A DNA stretch of 64,000 nt from Calocera cornea HHB12733 (Eukaryota > Basidiomycota > Dacrymycetes > Dacrymycetales > Dacrymycetaceae). The notes under the pieces were generated by a model. That model worked only from the letters and a program-made list of their open reading frames with translations, searched no databases and was not told the DNA's origin. Each line of letters opens with the position of its first letter. Within the stretch, counting starts at the first letter, position 1. The position numbers and the translations under genes are program-made. The stretch covers positions 372,001-436,000 of the forward strand of contig KV423916.1 in assembly GCA_001632435.1 (NCBI GenBank), written 5' to 3'. This document shows, piece by piece, positions 1-9,707 of this stretch.

Positions 1-1
1 A

Positions 2-541
2 CCTGTAACTACGTTAACCCTCCTGGGGAACCTAGTAATACTGCCCACTACCTTGTGTAACAGACTACCATTTGCTGGTTCTATCCTCACCCTTACGCTT
101 CACTCTTCCCACATCGACGACCTCTCCTCCCTATCCAATGCTATATGTGCAATGCCACTACTTCAGGATCTAGATGTGCAGCTACCACGTCGACACACCC
201 AGGAGCTGCCCTATCCACCTTCACCAGTGTACACTACAAGGCTGAAGAACTTGACGCTTGACGGCCCTTGCGCATGCCAGATGCGAAGATTCATTGAGTT
301 CCTGGAGAGTCATGGCCTTCCCCGCGGTGGGTCACACAAGAGGCTCGAGATCTCCCTGCGCATCGTTTGGGATTACAAATCCGATCGACGAGAGAGGATT
401 CAGTACGAGTTTGACAACATGGCATGGTTGCTTGTCAATGTGACACGTGTAGAGCACATCTTCCGAGTGAGTAGGGATGTCATACCATCTGGATTTCTGC
501 CGAACACGAACATGCACTCAACAAACATTCAACAGAGCTAA
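2..541 (+). CDS. F-box/LRR-type protein, 3' end only (truncated by window edge)
   Basis: The frame is open from the first bases of the window to a TAA at 539-541, so only the C-terminal part of a gene is seen and no start codon should be assigned here. The last 100 residues match the C-terminus of the intact F-box proteins at 16922-18181 and 23954-25264: a leucine-rich stretch, then a block with FLESHGLPRGG, then LEISLRIV, then WLLVNV. In the family these proteins act as substrate receptors of SCF ubiquitin ligases; here the F-box itself lies outside the window. It could be a live gene or another decayed copy. Confidence 0.6.
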   Translation, partial: PVTTLTLLGNLVILPTTLCNRLPFAGSILTLTLHSSHIDDLSSLSNAICAMPLLQDLDVQLPRRHTQELPYPPSPVYTTRLKNLTLDGPCACQMRRFIEFLESHGLPRGGSHKRLEISLRIVWDYKSDRRERIQYEFDNMAWLLVNVTRVEHIFRVSRDVIPSGFLPNTNMHSTNIQQS

Positions 542-1040
542 CTGAGACGTTGCACGAAGTAAATTCCTGTTCCACTGTGCGGCATGTCTGCCAGATGCAA
601 AAATATCTCCCCCAGTGACTGCCACTTCACTCCCTGTCCTTACACTATTGTATCATCGCCTGGTCCCCGTCGATCCTGTATGGCGATTATACCAATTAAA
701 TGACGCACTGACTCAGTAGTGCAACAACTAGAACGCTATGCATGTCACCACTGTAATTATAATACCGCTATCAAACCGCTACTGTACAGGAACCGCGGAT
801 GTTCTTGTTAGTGGTGTCCGCCCTGTTCGTCCCACAATCCGGGCGCATCATTTCATCATCGTGCTGATAGAAGCTCATCTGATCCTCCGTCACAGACACG
901 ACGGCTCGATGTAGAGAGGCGACTCGGGATGGTGGGGGAATGGCAGAATGTGCGGTAGCCCGCCAAAACGGACGCGCCGATCAGACGGTACGCTCTTTCT
1001 CCTTCAACCATCATCTCTCTCCACGTTTGGGACCTGCCAT
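542..1040. other. Intergenic, no gene seen
   Basis: No open frame with recognisable protein content. This is spacer between the truncated F-box gene and the first F-box pseudogene. Confidence 0.5.
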
Positions 1041-1392
1041 CATTCCGCACTTCCGATCACAACTCAATGCTGACAATTAGACAACATCCGCCGAGCTCCA
1101 GGAGCTCGAACGTGGGCAACCTATGCCAGACGACAACGGATTGATGTCCTCCAACGCCAGCGAATCGCCCTCGACTCGTGTTCGACGCGCTTCCGGACGG
1201 CCTGCTTTCCTACCTCTTTGAGCTTGGTCCCGACCTCGGGCCTAGTATCTCGTACGTCCTGCTTGTCTCGCACGTATGCCAACGGTGGAATACGGTGTCG
1301 CTCACCACAGCTAACATAATATATCGCGACGAGTCGGCCAGCACGTGTTGCCTTTCATTCCCAGTCTACGATTGTCAATCAACCTGTTCATC
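1041..1392 (+). pseudogene. F-box protein pseudogene, N-terminal part
   Basis: The DNA at 1041-1075 aligns with the start of the intact F-box genes (FRSQL then N/A-AD), but the start ATG has become ATT and a TAG follows after about a dozen codons. The F-box is then readable in another frame from about 1180 (LPDGLLSYLFELGPD, then SHVCQRW), so there is also a frameshift. Similarity fades around 1340. A dead copy of the local F-box family. Confidence 0.65.
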
Positions 1393-1620
1393 ATGCTGTA
1401 CTCTTGATCTCAAATCGATGCCGACAAACGTCTAATATCCACACAGATGCAAGACCCAGAACGAAGATGGTGCACCTGTAACAGACAAGCACGACTCGAT
1501 GCCATCTGAGGTCAGCTAATGAGCCTCGGTGCCTACATTCACTCGCTTCGAACACCGTGCTCTCTTACTCTTCGAAATATGATTCGGGACGCGGGCGGAC
1601 ATCTTCTTGTGTATTGACAG
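1393..1620 (+). pseudogene. F-box protein pseudogene, N-terminal fragment
   Basis: A second F-box gene start (ATG at 1393, then SQIDADK and a basic coiled-coil-like stretch) follows directly on the first. Codon 5 is TGA where the intact genes have CGA (Arg), another TGA occurs about 30 codons later, and the F-box that should follow is not readable. The same pattern of stops is seen in the copy at 3917. Confidence 0.6.
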
Positions 1621-1994
1621 TGGAGGAAGAGCTCGCTCGCGTTTGCCCTTCTTCAGAAGTAGACTGACAGGGTGAGCTTAAACCATAGGATAGTTGTTCG
1701 CTCACTCTCCGTGTGACAGCTTAGTCGTGTGACAATCACAGAAAAATAACAACACAGTTCATTCCTTCGTACATCATATGACTGAAGTGTGCACTACTGC
1801 AACAAGGCAAAGCCTGTTCTTTGAACTATTCTTAAACCCTAGTATATGGTCGTATACAGTAGGGAACTTTAATATTGCGAAAAATTCCTCCGTCGCAAGG
1901 AATGTTGTGGGCCTCGCCCACGTCAAAACAGCTCATGATTCGAAAACCATATTGTAAAACTATATACCTCAATTAAATAAAGTTAAAGAGATGG
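1621..1994. other. No gene seen; flank of Tc1-like fragment
   Basis: AT-richer sequence without coding content. It probably includes the 3' terminal region of the Tc1-like element on the minus strand, but I could not identify an inverted-repeat end with confidence. Confidence 0.4.
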
Positions 1995-2510
1995 TCAATA
2001 TTTAGTATTTGCCCCCTTCACCTCCCTGACAGCTGCAACACATTGAGGCATAGAGTCATATAACTTCTGGATGAAGTTGGAGGGAATCTTGCTCCACTCA
2101 TCTTGAATGACCTCCCACAACTGATTGGCATTCCTTGCATCAGGCAAAGCACTATGAACTCGCTTCTTGAGGTAAGCCCAGACATGCTTGATTGGATTCA
2201 GGTTGCAGGAGTTTGCTGGCCATGTGACACACCACACCCCATTCTCCTTGAACCAGTTGCGGGTAACAGCAGAAGTATGGCAACTTGCACCATCCTGCTG
2301 AAAGATACAGTCCCATGGCGCCTTCTGGAGGTCAGCCATTGTGCCCAGGAATGCATCCTGGAGCAATTGGACATATCCTGGGCCATTGAGTGTACCATCA
2401 ATACAGTACAGTTGGCCCACCCCACGCAAGGTGATGCACCCCCACACCATAACACCTCTTCTGCCCCCATACTTCTTTGTCAGCCTCACATAGTGGGACA
2501 ACAGACCTTC
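1995..2510 (-). mobile_element. Tc1/mariner-like transposase fragment (DDE_3), inactive
   Basis: The minus-strand frame carries the C-terminal part of a Tc1-type DDE transposase: VMVWGCIT, then FQQDGASCHTS with the second catalytic aspartate, then a WPA...LNPIKHVW block. In active Tc1-type enzymes the last block reads NPIE, and that glutamate is the third catalytic residue; here it is lysine. The helix-turn-helix and first catalytic aspartate are missing, because the frame meets the LTR that begins at 2511. A related N-terminal piece lies at about 5553-5764. Confidence 0.85.
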
Positions 2511-3340
2511 CTGTGAGGGCACACAACCCACAATAGGACCAGCCGGAGGAATTGGAATAGGTGGAGAGGGTGCAGGGGATGTTGTCTATGCTATTCCGAT
2601 TCCCTGGAATGTGATAGAGTCCAATTCCGCTTCCGTTTGGTGGCTGGGGGTCCGGAACGGGTGATTCTGGATATTTGGTGGAGTGGTTGACTTGTGGGGC
2701 CAATTCCGAGGAGGGGGATAGATGGGGAATGTGTAGGGGAACACACTACAACCAATTCCGAAGGGGCGGAGTCGATATTGAGCTATTCCTGCTCCGTTTG
2801 AGGATGGGAGGTCGGAATTACACAATTCCGGAGTTGGCAGTCCGGAATAGGAATTGGCAGGTGTAGAAGGGCAAGCAGAGAGCGGAATAGGTATGAGATG
2901 AGATGCTGGGTTACTATCTCCCACAGGAGGTTGCGGGGAATCCTCAGAGATCAGATCTGAGGACTCCCGTACTATCCTAGTCTACTATATATAGGAATTC
3001 AGAGTGCACCGCTATCCGAAACATGTCAGGAGTGTTGTCTAGCCTTCCTGTGCCCTTGTATAGCCTATTCCGATCCTGTACTGCCCATTCCGCTTGTTGG
3101 AACAGCATTCCGGTGATGCATCGCCTTGGGGCGGTGCAGAGGTTGCGCATGGCTATGCAAGGGTGGGAATGGACTGGAATACCTGGAGAACCTTCGGAAT
3201 AGGAGCCTGGGCATTGCCTGAGGCTGGGACATCTTGTCCTGTCCCATTCCGTTCCGTATTGGGCTATTCCATGGGGTTTCAAGGTGTCGCGGAGTCCGGA
3301 ATATCGGAATAGGCTTCGGAGTTGCTGTAGTGCCCTGACA
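2511..3340 (-). mobile_element. Solo LTR, 830 bp, with repeated ATTCCG/CGGAAT motifs
   Basis: The segment starts TGTGAGGGCACACA and ends GTGCCCTGACA, the same termini as the LTRs at 4578 and 5765, and it interrupts the Tc1-like frame. On the minus strand a TATATATA box (about 2985-2992) is followed by a palindromic CAGATCTGATCTCTGAGG, consistent with LTR promoter and start of R, so the minus strand is probably the transcribed one. About fifteen ATTCCG or CGGAAT hexamers are scattered on both sides of this core. I found no target duplication and no internal retrotransposon domain. Confidence 0.6.
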
Positions 3341-3916
3341 GCCTTGCAGCCTGGCAATGTGCAACCTGACAGGCCCATCATACACTTACTGGAGCGCCAA
3401 ACTCCTACAATTGCCTCTGGCTTCTGCTGCAAGAGGGTGTTTAGTTTGGTGGCTGCCTTGGCATCCATCTTCTGGCCCTTAGGAAGGCTGTCTGGGTTTG
3501 TATGTCTGTCGGCAGTAAAGGTGTTGCACCACCAAGTTGTTGCTGCCATCAAGTCTCCTAGTAGTGGCTCAAGGGAAACCCACATTGCACTAGTTGTGCC
3601 TTCTCTGCACTGCTTATGTAAGCATAGCAATTAAGCCTTGACGTGTCACGTGTTCTGGACTACTGTAGTAGAGTGCCCAGCTATGCAAGCTGTTTCTTAC
3701 CAAGGACCGCAAGTGGAGCATGGGTTATTCATGCAAGCTTTTGCTCTATTGAAACTTGTCATCCATCCCTGATTGTCCCACAGGCCCAACACATTGCTTG
3801 AGGGCCATATGCACTTGGCACGCGGATGCAATCTGTGCCAGATCAGCAACTGGTCAACCAGCACTGGCCTCATGCTCTCTATCACAACCACCTTTCTCCA
3901 ATTAACACCTTCCATC
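3341..3916. other. Unclassified repeat-like spacer
   Basis: The minus strand stays open across much of 3341-3630, but the translation resembles nothing I know and runs on into the LTR, so I do not call a gene. It may be a remnant of an element interrupted by the LTR. Confidence 0.3.
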
Positions 3917-4577
3917 ATGCTACAATTTTGATCTCAAGTCAATGCCGACATATGTTCAATATCAGCTCAAATACAAGACCTGGAACGGAGATGATCTACC
4001 TCTGCCTGGCAGGCGCAAATTGATCACCTCTGACGTCAGCTGACAGGACTCACCTCCTACATCCACGCACTGCCAGATGACGTGCTCTTGTACATCTTTC
4101 AGCTCATCTCTGATTGTGGCGTGAACACTCAGTACAGCAAACTGGTCTCCCACGTTTGTCAACAGTGGAGGATTGTCCTGCTTGCATCAGACATCATCTG
4201 GTCAACTATTTGGCTCCAACTGCCCCTCCCAAAGACTGGTCTTCCCCTTGTTATGCAAGAGCTACTTTGTTGTAGCACACAAGTTCATCTCAGTCTCTCA
4301 ATTTAGCGCTCTATATACTCAAGGACTCTCTGCACCACTGGGCTATGGGACCACCTTGATGTTCTTCTTCCACAATGCAATGAGTATCATCTGAGTCAAG
4401 CTGGCTTTGGCTACGGCAATACTCAAGGACTATCCTGGATATGGTCCCAAAGGGCTCAACATTAAACCTGAAGATCTTAATGCTGTCATTGCTGAGATTT
4501 CCAAATGACAATATCCATGCTGTCCTGAACATCCTTGAAGCATGTACCAAGCTCTGCATGCTGGTCCTCAAGCATAT
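3917..4577 (+). pseudogene. F-box/LRR protein pseudogene, interrupted by an LTR
   Basis: Starting at ATG 3917 the frame follows the intact F-box genes for about 120 codons: SQV-NAD, a coiled-coil-like stretch, then LPDDVLLYIFQLISD and SHVCQQW at 4070-4190. At least three TGA stops occur in frame, at places where the intact relatives have arginine or another residue one transition away. The leucine-rich part is recognisable again at about 4441-4577, where the LTR starting at 4578 cuts it off. The decay looks like C-to-T change at CpG. Confidence 0.7.
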
Positions 4578-5149
4578 TGTGAGGGCACACAGTCTAGCAA
4601 GGCTGCCAACTAAACACAACTGAGTTGAAGAGACTGAAGATGAGGGATTTGGGGGAGGTTGTGGCTGACAGTATCCAATAACCAACCAATCGTACCCTTT
4701 GTAAGTCCAACAAGGAGATACGTGGGATGTCAAAGGTAGTTCGGACAAAACAAGCAGAGTTTGGGGAGAGTTCAGAAGTTCGGAGTGGGAGGACGGAGGT
4801 GATGACCAGGCTTTCTCACAAGACTATGGAGATTCCTCAGAGATCAGATCTAAGGAGAAGCTACCGAAGCTACCGAGGTTTATATACGAGTATATGATCA
4901 CAGCCTCAGCTTCTCCCAAAACACCAAGGTGAGCCCCGACACTGCCCAGGACACAGCCAAGGCATAGCCGAGTGGGCACTGCCTTACTTAAGCCTGTACC
5001 AAGTATCCAAAGGTCTATGCTGAAGGTGCGACTTTGTAACCGAAGACCTGAGTGCGGAGCCAAGTTCTGGGGAACTGTCAAAGGTGGTCGAAGGTGTCCG
5101 AGTGTTGCGAGATCGTGCCCGAGTTGGCCGAACTTGGTGTCCCCTGACA
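4578..5149 (-). mobile_element. Solo LTR copy A (572 bp)
   Basis: Starts TGTGAGGGCACACAG and ends CCCCTGACA. It is nearly colinear with 5765-6356 throughout. It contains CTCAGAGATCAGATCT and, downstream, TATATAC-type sequence, which on the minus strand gives a TATA box followed by the LTR palindrome, so the minus strand is the likely sense strand. It interrupts the F-box pseudogene. Flanking 5-mers (CATAT and GCAGG) do not match, so no target duplication is preserved. Confidence 0.7.
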
Positions 5150-5427
5150 GCAGGACTGACTATGCCTCAGGCATGCACAGCCACACTTGACTCATAGTGA
5201 CCCATGGCCTGCCCCATGATGTGCTCCATGATGTGCCCCATGAGACGCTCCATGGCCTGACCCATGCAGATCTGTAGGGTATATATAGGTGGGCTTTAGG
5301 CCCCTTGGCTCCTCAGATCTGGTCTCTGAGGACTCTCCACTGTACACCCGTACTCTGTAGTCTCTATAGTCACCTCATCTATCCTATTCTCCACCCTATC
5401 CTTGCCCACCCAACCTACTCCATTGCT
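5150..5427 (+). mobile_element. Fragment of a related LTR in opposite orientation
   Basis: TATATATA at about 5281 is followed by CTCAGATCTGGTCTCTGAGG and GACTCTCC on the plus strand, the same promoter-palindrome arrangement as the other LTRs but inverted. Upstream is a short repeat of CCATGATGTGC/CCATGGCCTG-like units (5200-5265). No complete LTR ends can be assigned. Confidence 0.45.
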
Positions 5428-5552
5428 CTACCATTGACTCCAATCTCTATCTACTCTTGGTGGCCTTGTTGGGTTACTGTGTGCCCTCATAGAGAACAGC
5501 TGGCAATGAAGGTCTTCACCATTGTGTGCCTCTCCAAGGTTGAAGTACTCTT

Positions 5553-5764
5553 CTATGATTGGATACCAATCCTCATGGATGGCTTTAGGTGGCCAATCTG
5601 TGGGGGCTTCCAATAGAATGATTCAGCATCTTTGTATTTTTTGATGTTGCAATGCACAGTGGAAGAATGACAATCCAGCTTCTCTGCAACAGGACAGAAT
5701 TCATGCCAGCATCTGAGTATGCAACTGCTCAAGCTTGGCAGGTTGGAGTGAATTTGGTGTAAGG
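5553..5764 (-). mobile_element. Tc1/mariner-like transposase, N-terminal HTH fragment
   Basis: The minus strand encodes KLDCHSSTVHCNIKKYKD followed by a tryptophan and proline stretch, which fits the helix-turn-helix of Tc1-type transposases (STVHRILKRY-like, then a GRP-type linker). It is cut by the LTR beginning at 5765. It may belong to the same family as the catalytic fragment at 1995-2510, but the two are separate pieces. Confidence 0.55.
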
Positions 5765-6356
5765 TGTGAGGGCACACAGTCTAGCAAGGCTGTCGACTAA
5801 ACCCGACTGAGTCAAAGAGACCGAAGACGAGGGATTTGGGGGAGGTCGTGGCTGACAGTATCCAATAACCAACCAATCGTACCCTTTGTAAGTCCAACTA
5901 GGAGATACGTGGGATGTCGAAGGTAGTTCGGATGAAGCAAGCAGAGTTCGGAGAGAGTTTGGATGTTCGGAGCGCGAGGACAGATGTGATGACCAGGCTT
6001 TCTCACAAGACTATGGAGATTCCTCAGAGATCAGATCTAAGGAGAAGCTACCGAGGCTACCGAAGTTTATATACGAGTATATGATCACAGCCTCAGCTTC
6101 TCCCGAAACGCCGAGGTGAGACCCGACACTGCCCAGGACACAGCCGAGGCATAGCCCGCACAGCCGAAGCATGGGCAAGTGGGCACTGCCTTACCTAAGC
6201 CTGTACCAAGTATCTGAAGGTTTATGCCGAAGGTATGACTTTGTAACCAAAGACCTGAATGCAGAGCCGAGTTCTGGGGAAACGTCGAAGGTAGTTGAAG
6301 GTGTCCGAGTGTTGCAAGATTGTGCCCGAGTTGGCCGAACTTGGTGTCCCCTGACA
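5765..6356 (-). mobile_element. Solo LTR copy B (592 bp)
   Basis: Second near-full copy of the LTR at 4578-5149, same orientation, with ends TGTGAGGGCACACAG and CCCCTGACA. Nearly all differences from copy A are C/T or G/A at CpG positions, in both directions. Flanking 5-mers do not form a target duplication. Only 615 bp of unrelated fragments separate the two copies, so they are not the two LTRs of one intact retrotransposon. Confidence 0.7.
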
Positions 6357-7092
6357 GCTGGTCTGTGCGCTCTGGGTGACATTTCTGCCTTTTTCTCTGT
6401 TGCAATCAGTATTCAAATTTCATTTACAGGGTTGTAACTAGGGTAACATCTGTTTCTATGAAGAGACTATCAAGATTTGGCCAGAAGGTGTGGATTGCAA
6501 CTGCAACTCACATTAGACATCATTTAGGGTTATTGTGTGCAAAACTTTTGGGTGCTACTGTAACTGCCTCAATCACCTCTATTTGAGTCTAACCAAAACA
6601 AAATTGCACTGTTCCACATATGTAGCATGGTGTCAGAGCTCAAGGAAATTGATCACATACCAAAATGACCTGAAAGCTTGAATTACATCTTTATGCTCTG
6701 TCAATCAGTGCTACTTTCTATCTATTGTCCCAATTAAAGCTCACTTTTCTCCTGGCTTAAGCTCATAATTATGTATTCAGAATCCACCTACAACTTTTCC
6801 TATTTAATATCATGTTTTTTTTAATTGCAGTTAATGAAAATAGAGGTGATTGAAGTGGATATCTCCAATTTTTGGGAGAACAGTATTTTAGATTAATGCC
6901 AACCCTGACTGTATTTTAGACATGGAACCAGAAAATGGCTGTAATTTCAGAAGATAACCCATTTACTTGCGGTCCCCAAGGGAAATATTGCCATATTTGG
7001 TAATACTGCCTCTGCTTCTGATGTGTGTTTCTACACCCTACATCCTAGTCATCTGGTCATTCCTCATGCAGGCTGCAGCAGCAAAGACATTA

Positions 7093-7136
7093 AACACAAA
7101 GCAGTCAACAGAATATTCTGTTGACTGCTTTGTGTT
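7093..7136. repeat. Perfect 44-bp palindrome
   Basis: Bases 7093-7114 are exactly the reverse complement of 7115-7136 with no spacer; the centre is GAATATTC. The arms begin AACACAAAGCAGTCAAC. The next bases outward do not pair. Confidence 0.95.
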
Positions 7137-7293
7137 GTGGTTGGCTGCCCATGGTCCCTGGATTATGGAGGCATTCTGCAGACAGCTATGTTTTTTGATG
7201 AAATGGGCCCTTACTTCACATAAATTTACATCTGCTGGTAAGAGGACACCAAACCTGGTTTGAAAATGAAAGTGCAGTATGACCCCTGTGCAC

Positions 7294-7450
7294 CACAGGG
7301 CCCCTGGGAACAGAGCTTGAATTAGGTAATACATCATGTGACCAATGTATCGGCCTCTGTGGCTGGGAGTTGGCTCAGGGCTTGGATCCACAGCCACTAG
7401 GCTCACCTGCCTGCTTATCTAATTGATGCTCTGTTCCCTGGGGCCCTGTG
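7294..7450. repeat. Inverted repeat pair, 23-bp arms
   Basis: 7294-7316 (CACAGGGCCCCTGGGAACAG...) and 7428-7450 are reverse complements with one mismatch, 111 bp apart. They may be the ends or sub-terminal repeats of a small non-autonomous DNA element, but I see no target duplication. Confidence 0.6.
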
Positions 7451-7500
7451 TATGGCAGCGCAAAGGTGACAAAACGTAGGTCACGGAGGCAATACCGTTG

Positions 7501-7600
7501 GATACTGTCACATACTGACTGGAACTGCTGGTACCTGTCAGCAATTGTCAGTACCTGTCAGTACATGTCGGTACCTGTAGGTATTGGTCGGTATTTGACA
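7501..7600 (+). repeat. Degenerate tandem repeat, 10-bp period
   Basis: Ten consecutive decamers related to GTACCTGTCA (for example GTACCTGTCA, GTACATGTCG, GTACCTGTAG) lie in register. Similar motifs recur at 7811-7825 just before the run of N. Confidence 0.75.
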
Positions 7601-7860
7601 AATAGCCTGCAGTGATGTGTAGGTTATAATTCAGAGCTGCGATGATGTTTTCTGGGACCCGGTTACACCCCTGCCTGCAGGGCGTCTGGTTTAATCCCAA
7701 TGAAATATAGCAAAAAAATTATATTCTATAGGGGAGAGCAAAAGTATGGCTGTCGTTGCCCCCCCGGAAAATGAGCACAAACCCATGGGGTGCACGTTGT
7801 TGGTCTGGGTCAGTACCAGTAGGTATGCTTCTGACTCTCTCACAGTCAATCAGTCTGGGT

Positions 7861-8335
7861 NNNNNNNNNNNNNNNNNNNNNNNNNNNNNNNNNNNNNNNN
7901 NNNNNNNNNNNNNNNNNNNNNNNNNNNNNNNNNNNNNNNNNNNNNNNNNNNNNNNNNNNNNNNNNNNNNNNNNNNNNNNNNNNNNNNNNNNNNNNNNNNN
8001 NNNNNNNNNNNNNNNNNNNNNNNNNNNNNNNNNNNNNNNNNNNNNNNNNNNNNNNNNNNNNNNNNNNNNNNNNNNNNNNNNNNNNNNNNNNNNNNNNNNN
8101 NNNNNNNNNNNNNNNNNNNNNNNNNNNNNNNNNNNNNNNNNNNNNNNNNNNNNNNNNNNNNNNNNNNNNNNNNNNNNNNNNNNNNNNNNNNNNNNNNNNN
8201 NNNNNNNNNNNNNNNNNNNNNNNNNNNNNNNNNNNNNNNNNNNNNNNNNNNNNNNNNNNNNNNNNNNNNNNNNNNNNNNNNNNNNNNNNNNNNNNNNNNN
8301 NNNNNNNNNNNNNNNNNNNNNNNNNNNNNNNNNNN
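7861..8335. other. Assembly gap (475 N)
   Basis: Unbroken run of N. Open frames across it are artefacts. Confidence 1.
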
Positions 8336-8456
8336 CCCCCCCTGTCTGTCTCTTCCCATCATCAGCAGAACACATTCCGAGCTTGCGTCCGTCCCGAACC
8401 AGTAGGAGGTCCATCCCACCTCCACTCTACACACTCAATCCCCAGTTGCCACCAAC

Positions 8457-9707
8457 ATGGACGTTCTCTCGCGGAAACTCGAATGTCTCGTACGGAATTG
8501 GTCCACCCCGGCCGCGACGCCTCATGCGATGCGTCATCATTCTGATTCGGTCTCAATCAACGCCCCTATCCACACCTTGCCGGACGAAGTACTTTCCTAC
8601 ATCTTCGAACTGGGATCGGAACACGGCAAGATGGTTCAGTTCAGTATTGTCGCGTCGCACATATGCCAGAGATGGAGAACAGTTGCGCTCCCGACGGCAG
8701 TTCTGTGGTCCGACATCAACCTGGAACTACCCCTGCGGAAGGTTCGCAAGAGGTATTGTTCAGGATTTCAAGACATCGCTTCTCGAACTGCCGTGAGACC
8801 GATCGACCTCAGTATAAATCTTGCAAGCAACGCCACTGAACAGCAGATGGGTGATTCACTGCGCTTCCTGAAAAGACAAGTTTCAGCCTCAGACCATGTT
8901 GGCAAGATCACGCGGAATCCGACAAACAGCTGTACATCCCTCTTCACCCTGGACTTCATCCCACGGTCACTCAGTACACGCATACGTTCTCTGACGTTAA
9001 CCCATGGTGGATGGTACTTTGACGGCCCCACCTTGGCATATCTGCTGGGCGCTCTTGGACACTGCCATGCACTCGAAGTGCTGATCTTGAACGGCGTCTA
9101 CCTCGAGGATCACAACATCTGGAATGAGCCGGTCGACGTCACGCGCAAACGGGTCGTCAGTTTACCAAAACTACGCGAGATCTGTCTCTATGATACCGAC
9201 AACGTATGCGAGTCCGCGTGCTGCAGCCTTCTTCTCTGTGTGGATGCGCCAATCACATCCCTTGCGTTCTATCTACCTGAGGCAGATATCCCCATTCACT
9301 GGTACCGGCGAATTGCCTTTTTGGCCTCCGTTCGCACTTTGAATCTCCGATGCACGTTCCTGACGAAATTCTCGACAATCATCGAAATCCTATCCAACAT
9401 GCCCAACCTCGATGCTGTCAGTTTGGAAGGCTGGCACGAGGTCCAACAACCTTGCTCGGCGATACAAATAGCAGATCACTACACTACCGGGCTGAAGCAG
9501 GTACACCTGGATCACGTTGGGAAACCGGGTGCCACACAAGCTCTCATGGAAGGGTTGGCGCGACATGGTTTGCCCCATAGTGTGGCTGATGGCAAGCTGG
9601 ACATTTCACTCTCGATCCTCTGCAAGGATTCAGCACAGATCTTCGACGACAAGTGCGAGGGATGGGTTTGGATACGAAGGAATGTACGAGCAGTGAGCTG
9701 CCAATAA
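8457..9707 (+). CDS. F-box/LRR-type protein (416 aa)
   Basis: Single exon, ATG in a CACCAACATGG context. Residues about 37-85 form an F-box (LPDEVLSYIFELGSE, then SHICQRW and LWSDI), preceded by a short polar N-terminus. Residues 100-400 are leucine-rich with irregular repeats. F-box proteins bind Skp1 and present substrates to cullin ubiquitin ligases; the substrate is unknown. Compared with the F-box genes at 16922 and 23954 it lacks the N-terminal MLRFRSQ coiled-coil-like segment, and its body is closest to the truncated copy at 15927-16921 (both have ASRTA-RP and a following INLAS). Confidence 0.85.
   Translation: MDVLSRKLECLVRNWSTPAATPHAMRHHSDSVSINAPIHTLPDEVLSYIFELGSEHGKMVQFSIVASHICQRWRTVALPTAVLWSDINLELPLRKVRKRYCSGFQDIASRTAVRPIDLSINLASNATEQQMGDSLRFLKRQVSASDHVGKITRNPTNSCTSLFTLDFIPRSLSTRIRSLTLTHGGWYFDGPTLAYLLGALGHCHALEVLILNGVYLEDHNIWNEPVDVTRKRVVSLPKLREICLYDTDNVCESACCSLLLCVDAPITSLAFYLPEADIPIHWYRRIAFLASVRTLNLRCTFLTKFSTIIEILSNMPNLDAVSLEGWHEVQQPCSAIQIADHYTTGLKQVHLDHVGKPGATQALMEGLARHGLPHSVADGKLDISLSILCKDSAQIFDDKCEGWVWIRRNVRAVSCQ

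Larger units (their letters stand above)
6357..7860. other. Gene-free repeat region up to the assembly gap
   Basis: AT-rich sequence without recognisable coding content. It contains the palindrome at 7093-7136, the inverted pair 7294-7316/7428-7450 and the 10-bp-period repeat at 7501-7600, listed separately. Confidence 0.5.

Noticed and set aside
2977..3630. 217-codon minus-strand frame over LTR and spacer
   Set aside because: Half of it translates the repetitive ATTCCG region; it is unlikely to be a gene, although the part beyond 3340 might be an element remnant.
4578..6356. Single LTR retrotransposon formed by the two LTR copies
   Set aside because: The 615 bp between them holds an inverted LTR piece and a Tc1 fragment, no primer-binding site or gag/pol, and flanks do not match.
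7719..8796. Long open frames on both strands across the N run
   Set aside because: They exist only because N is read as an open codon.
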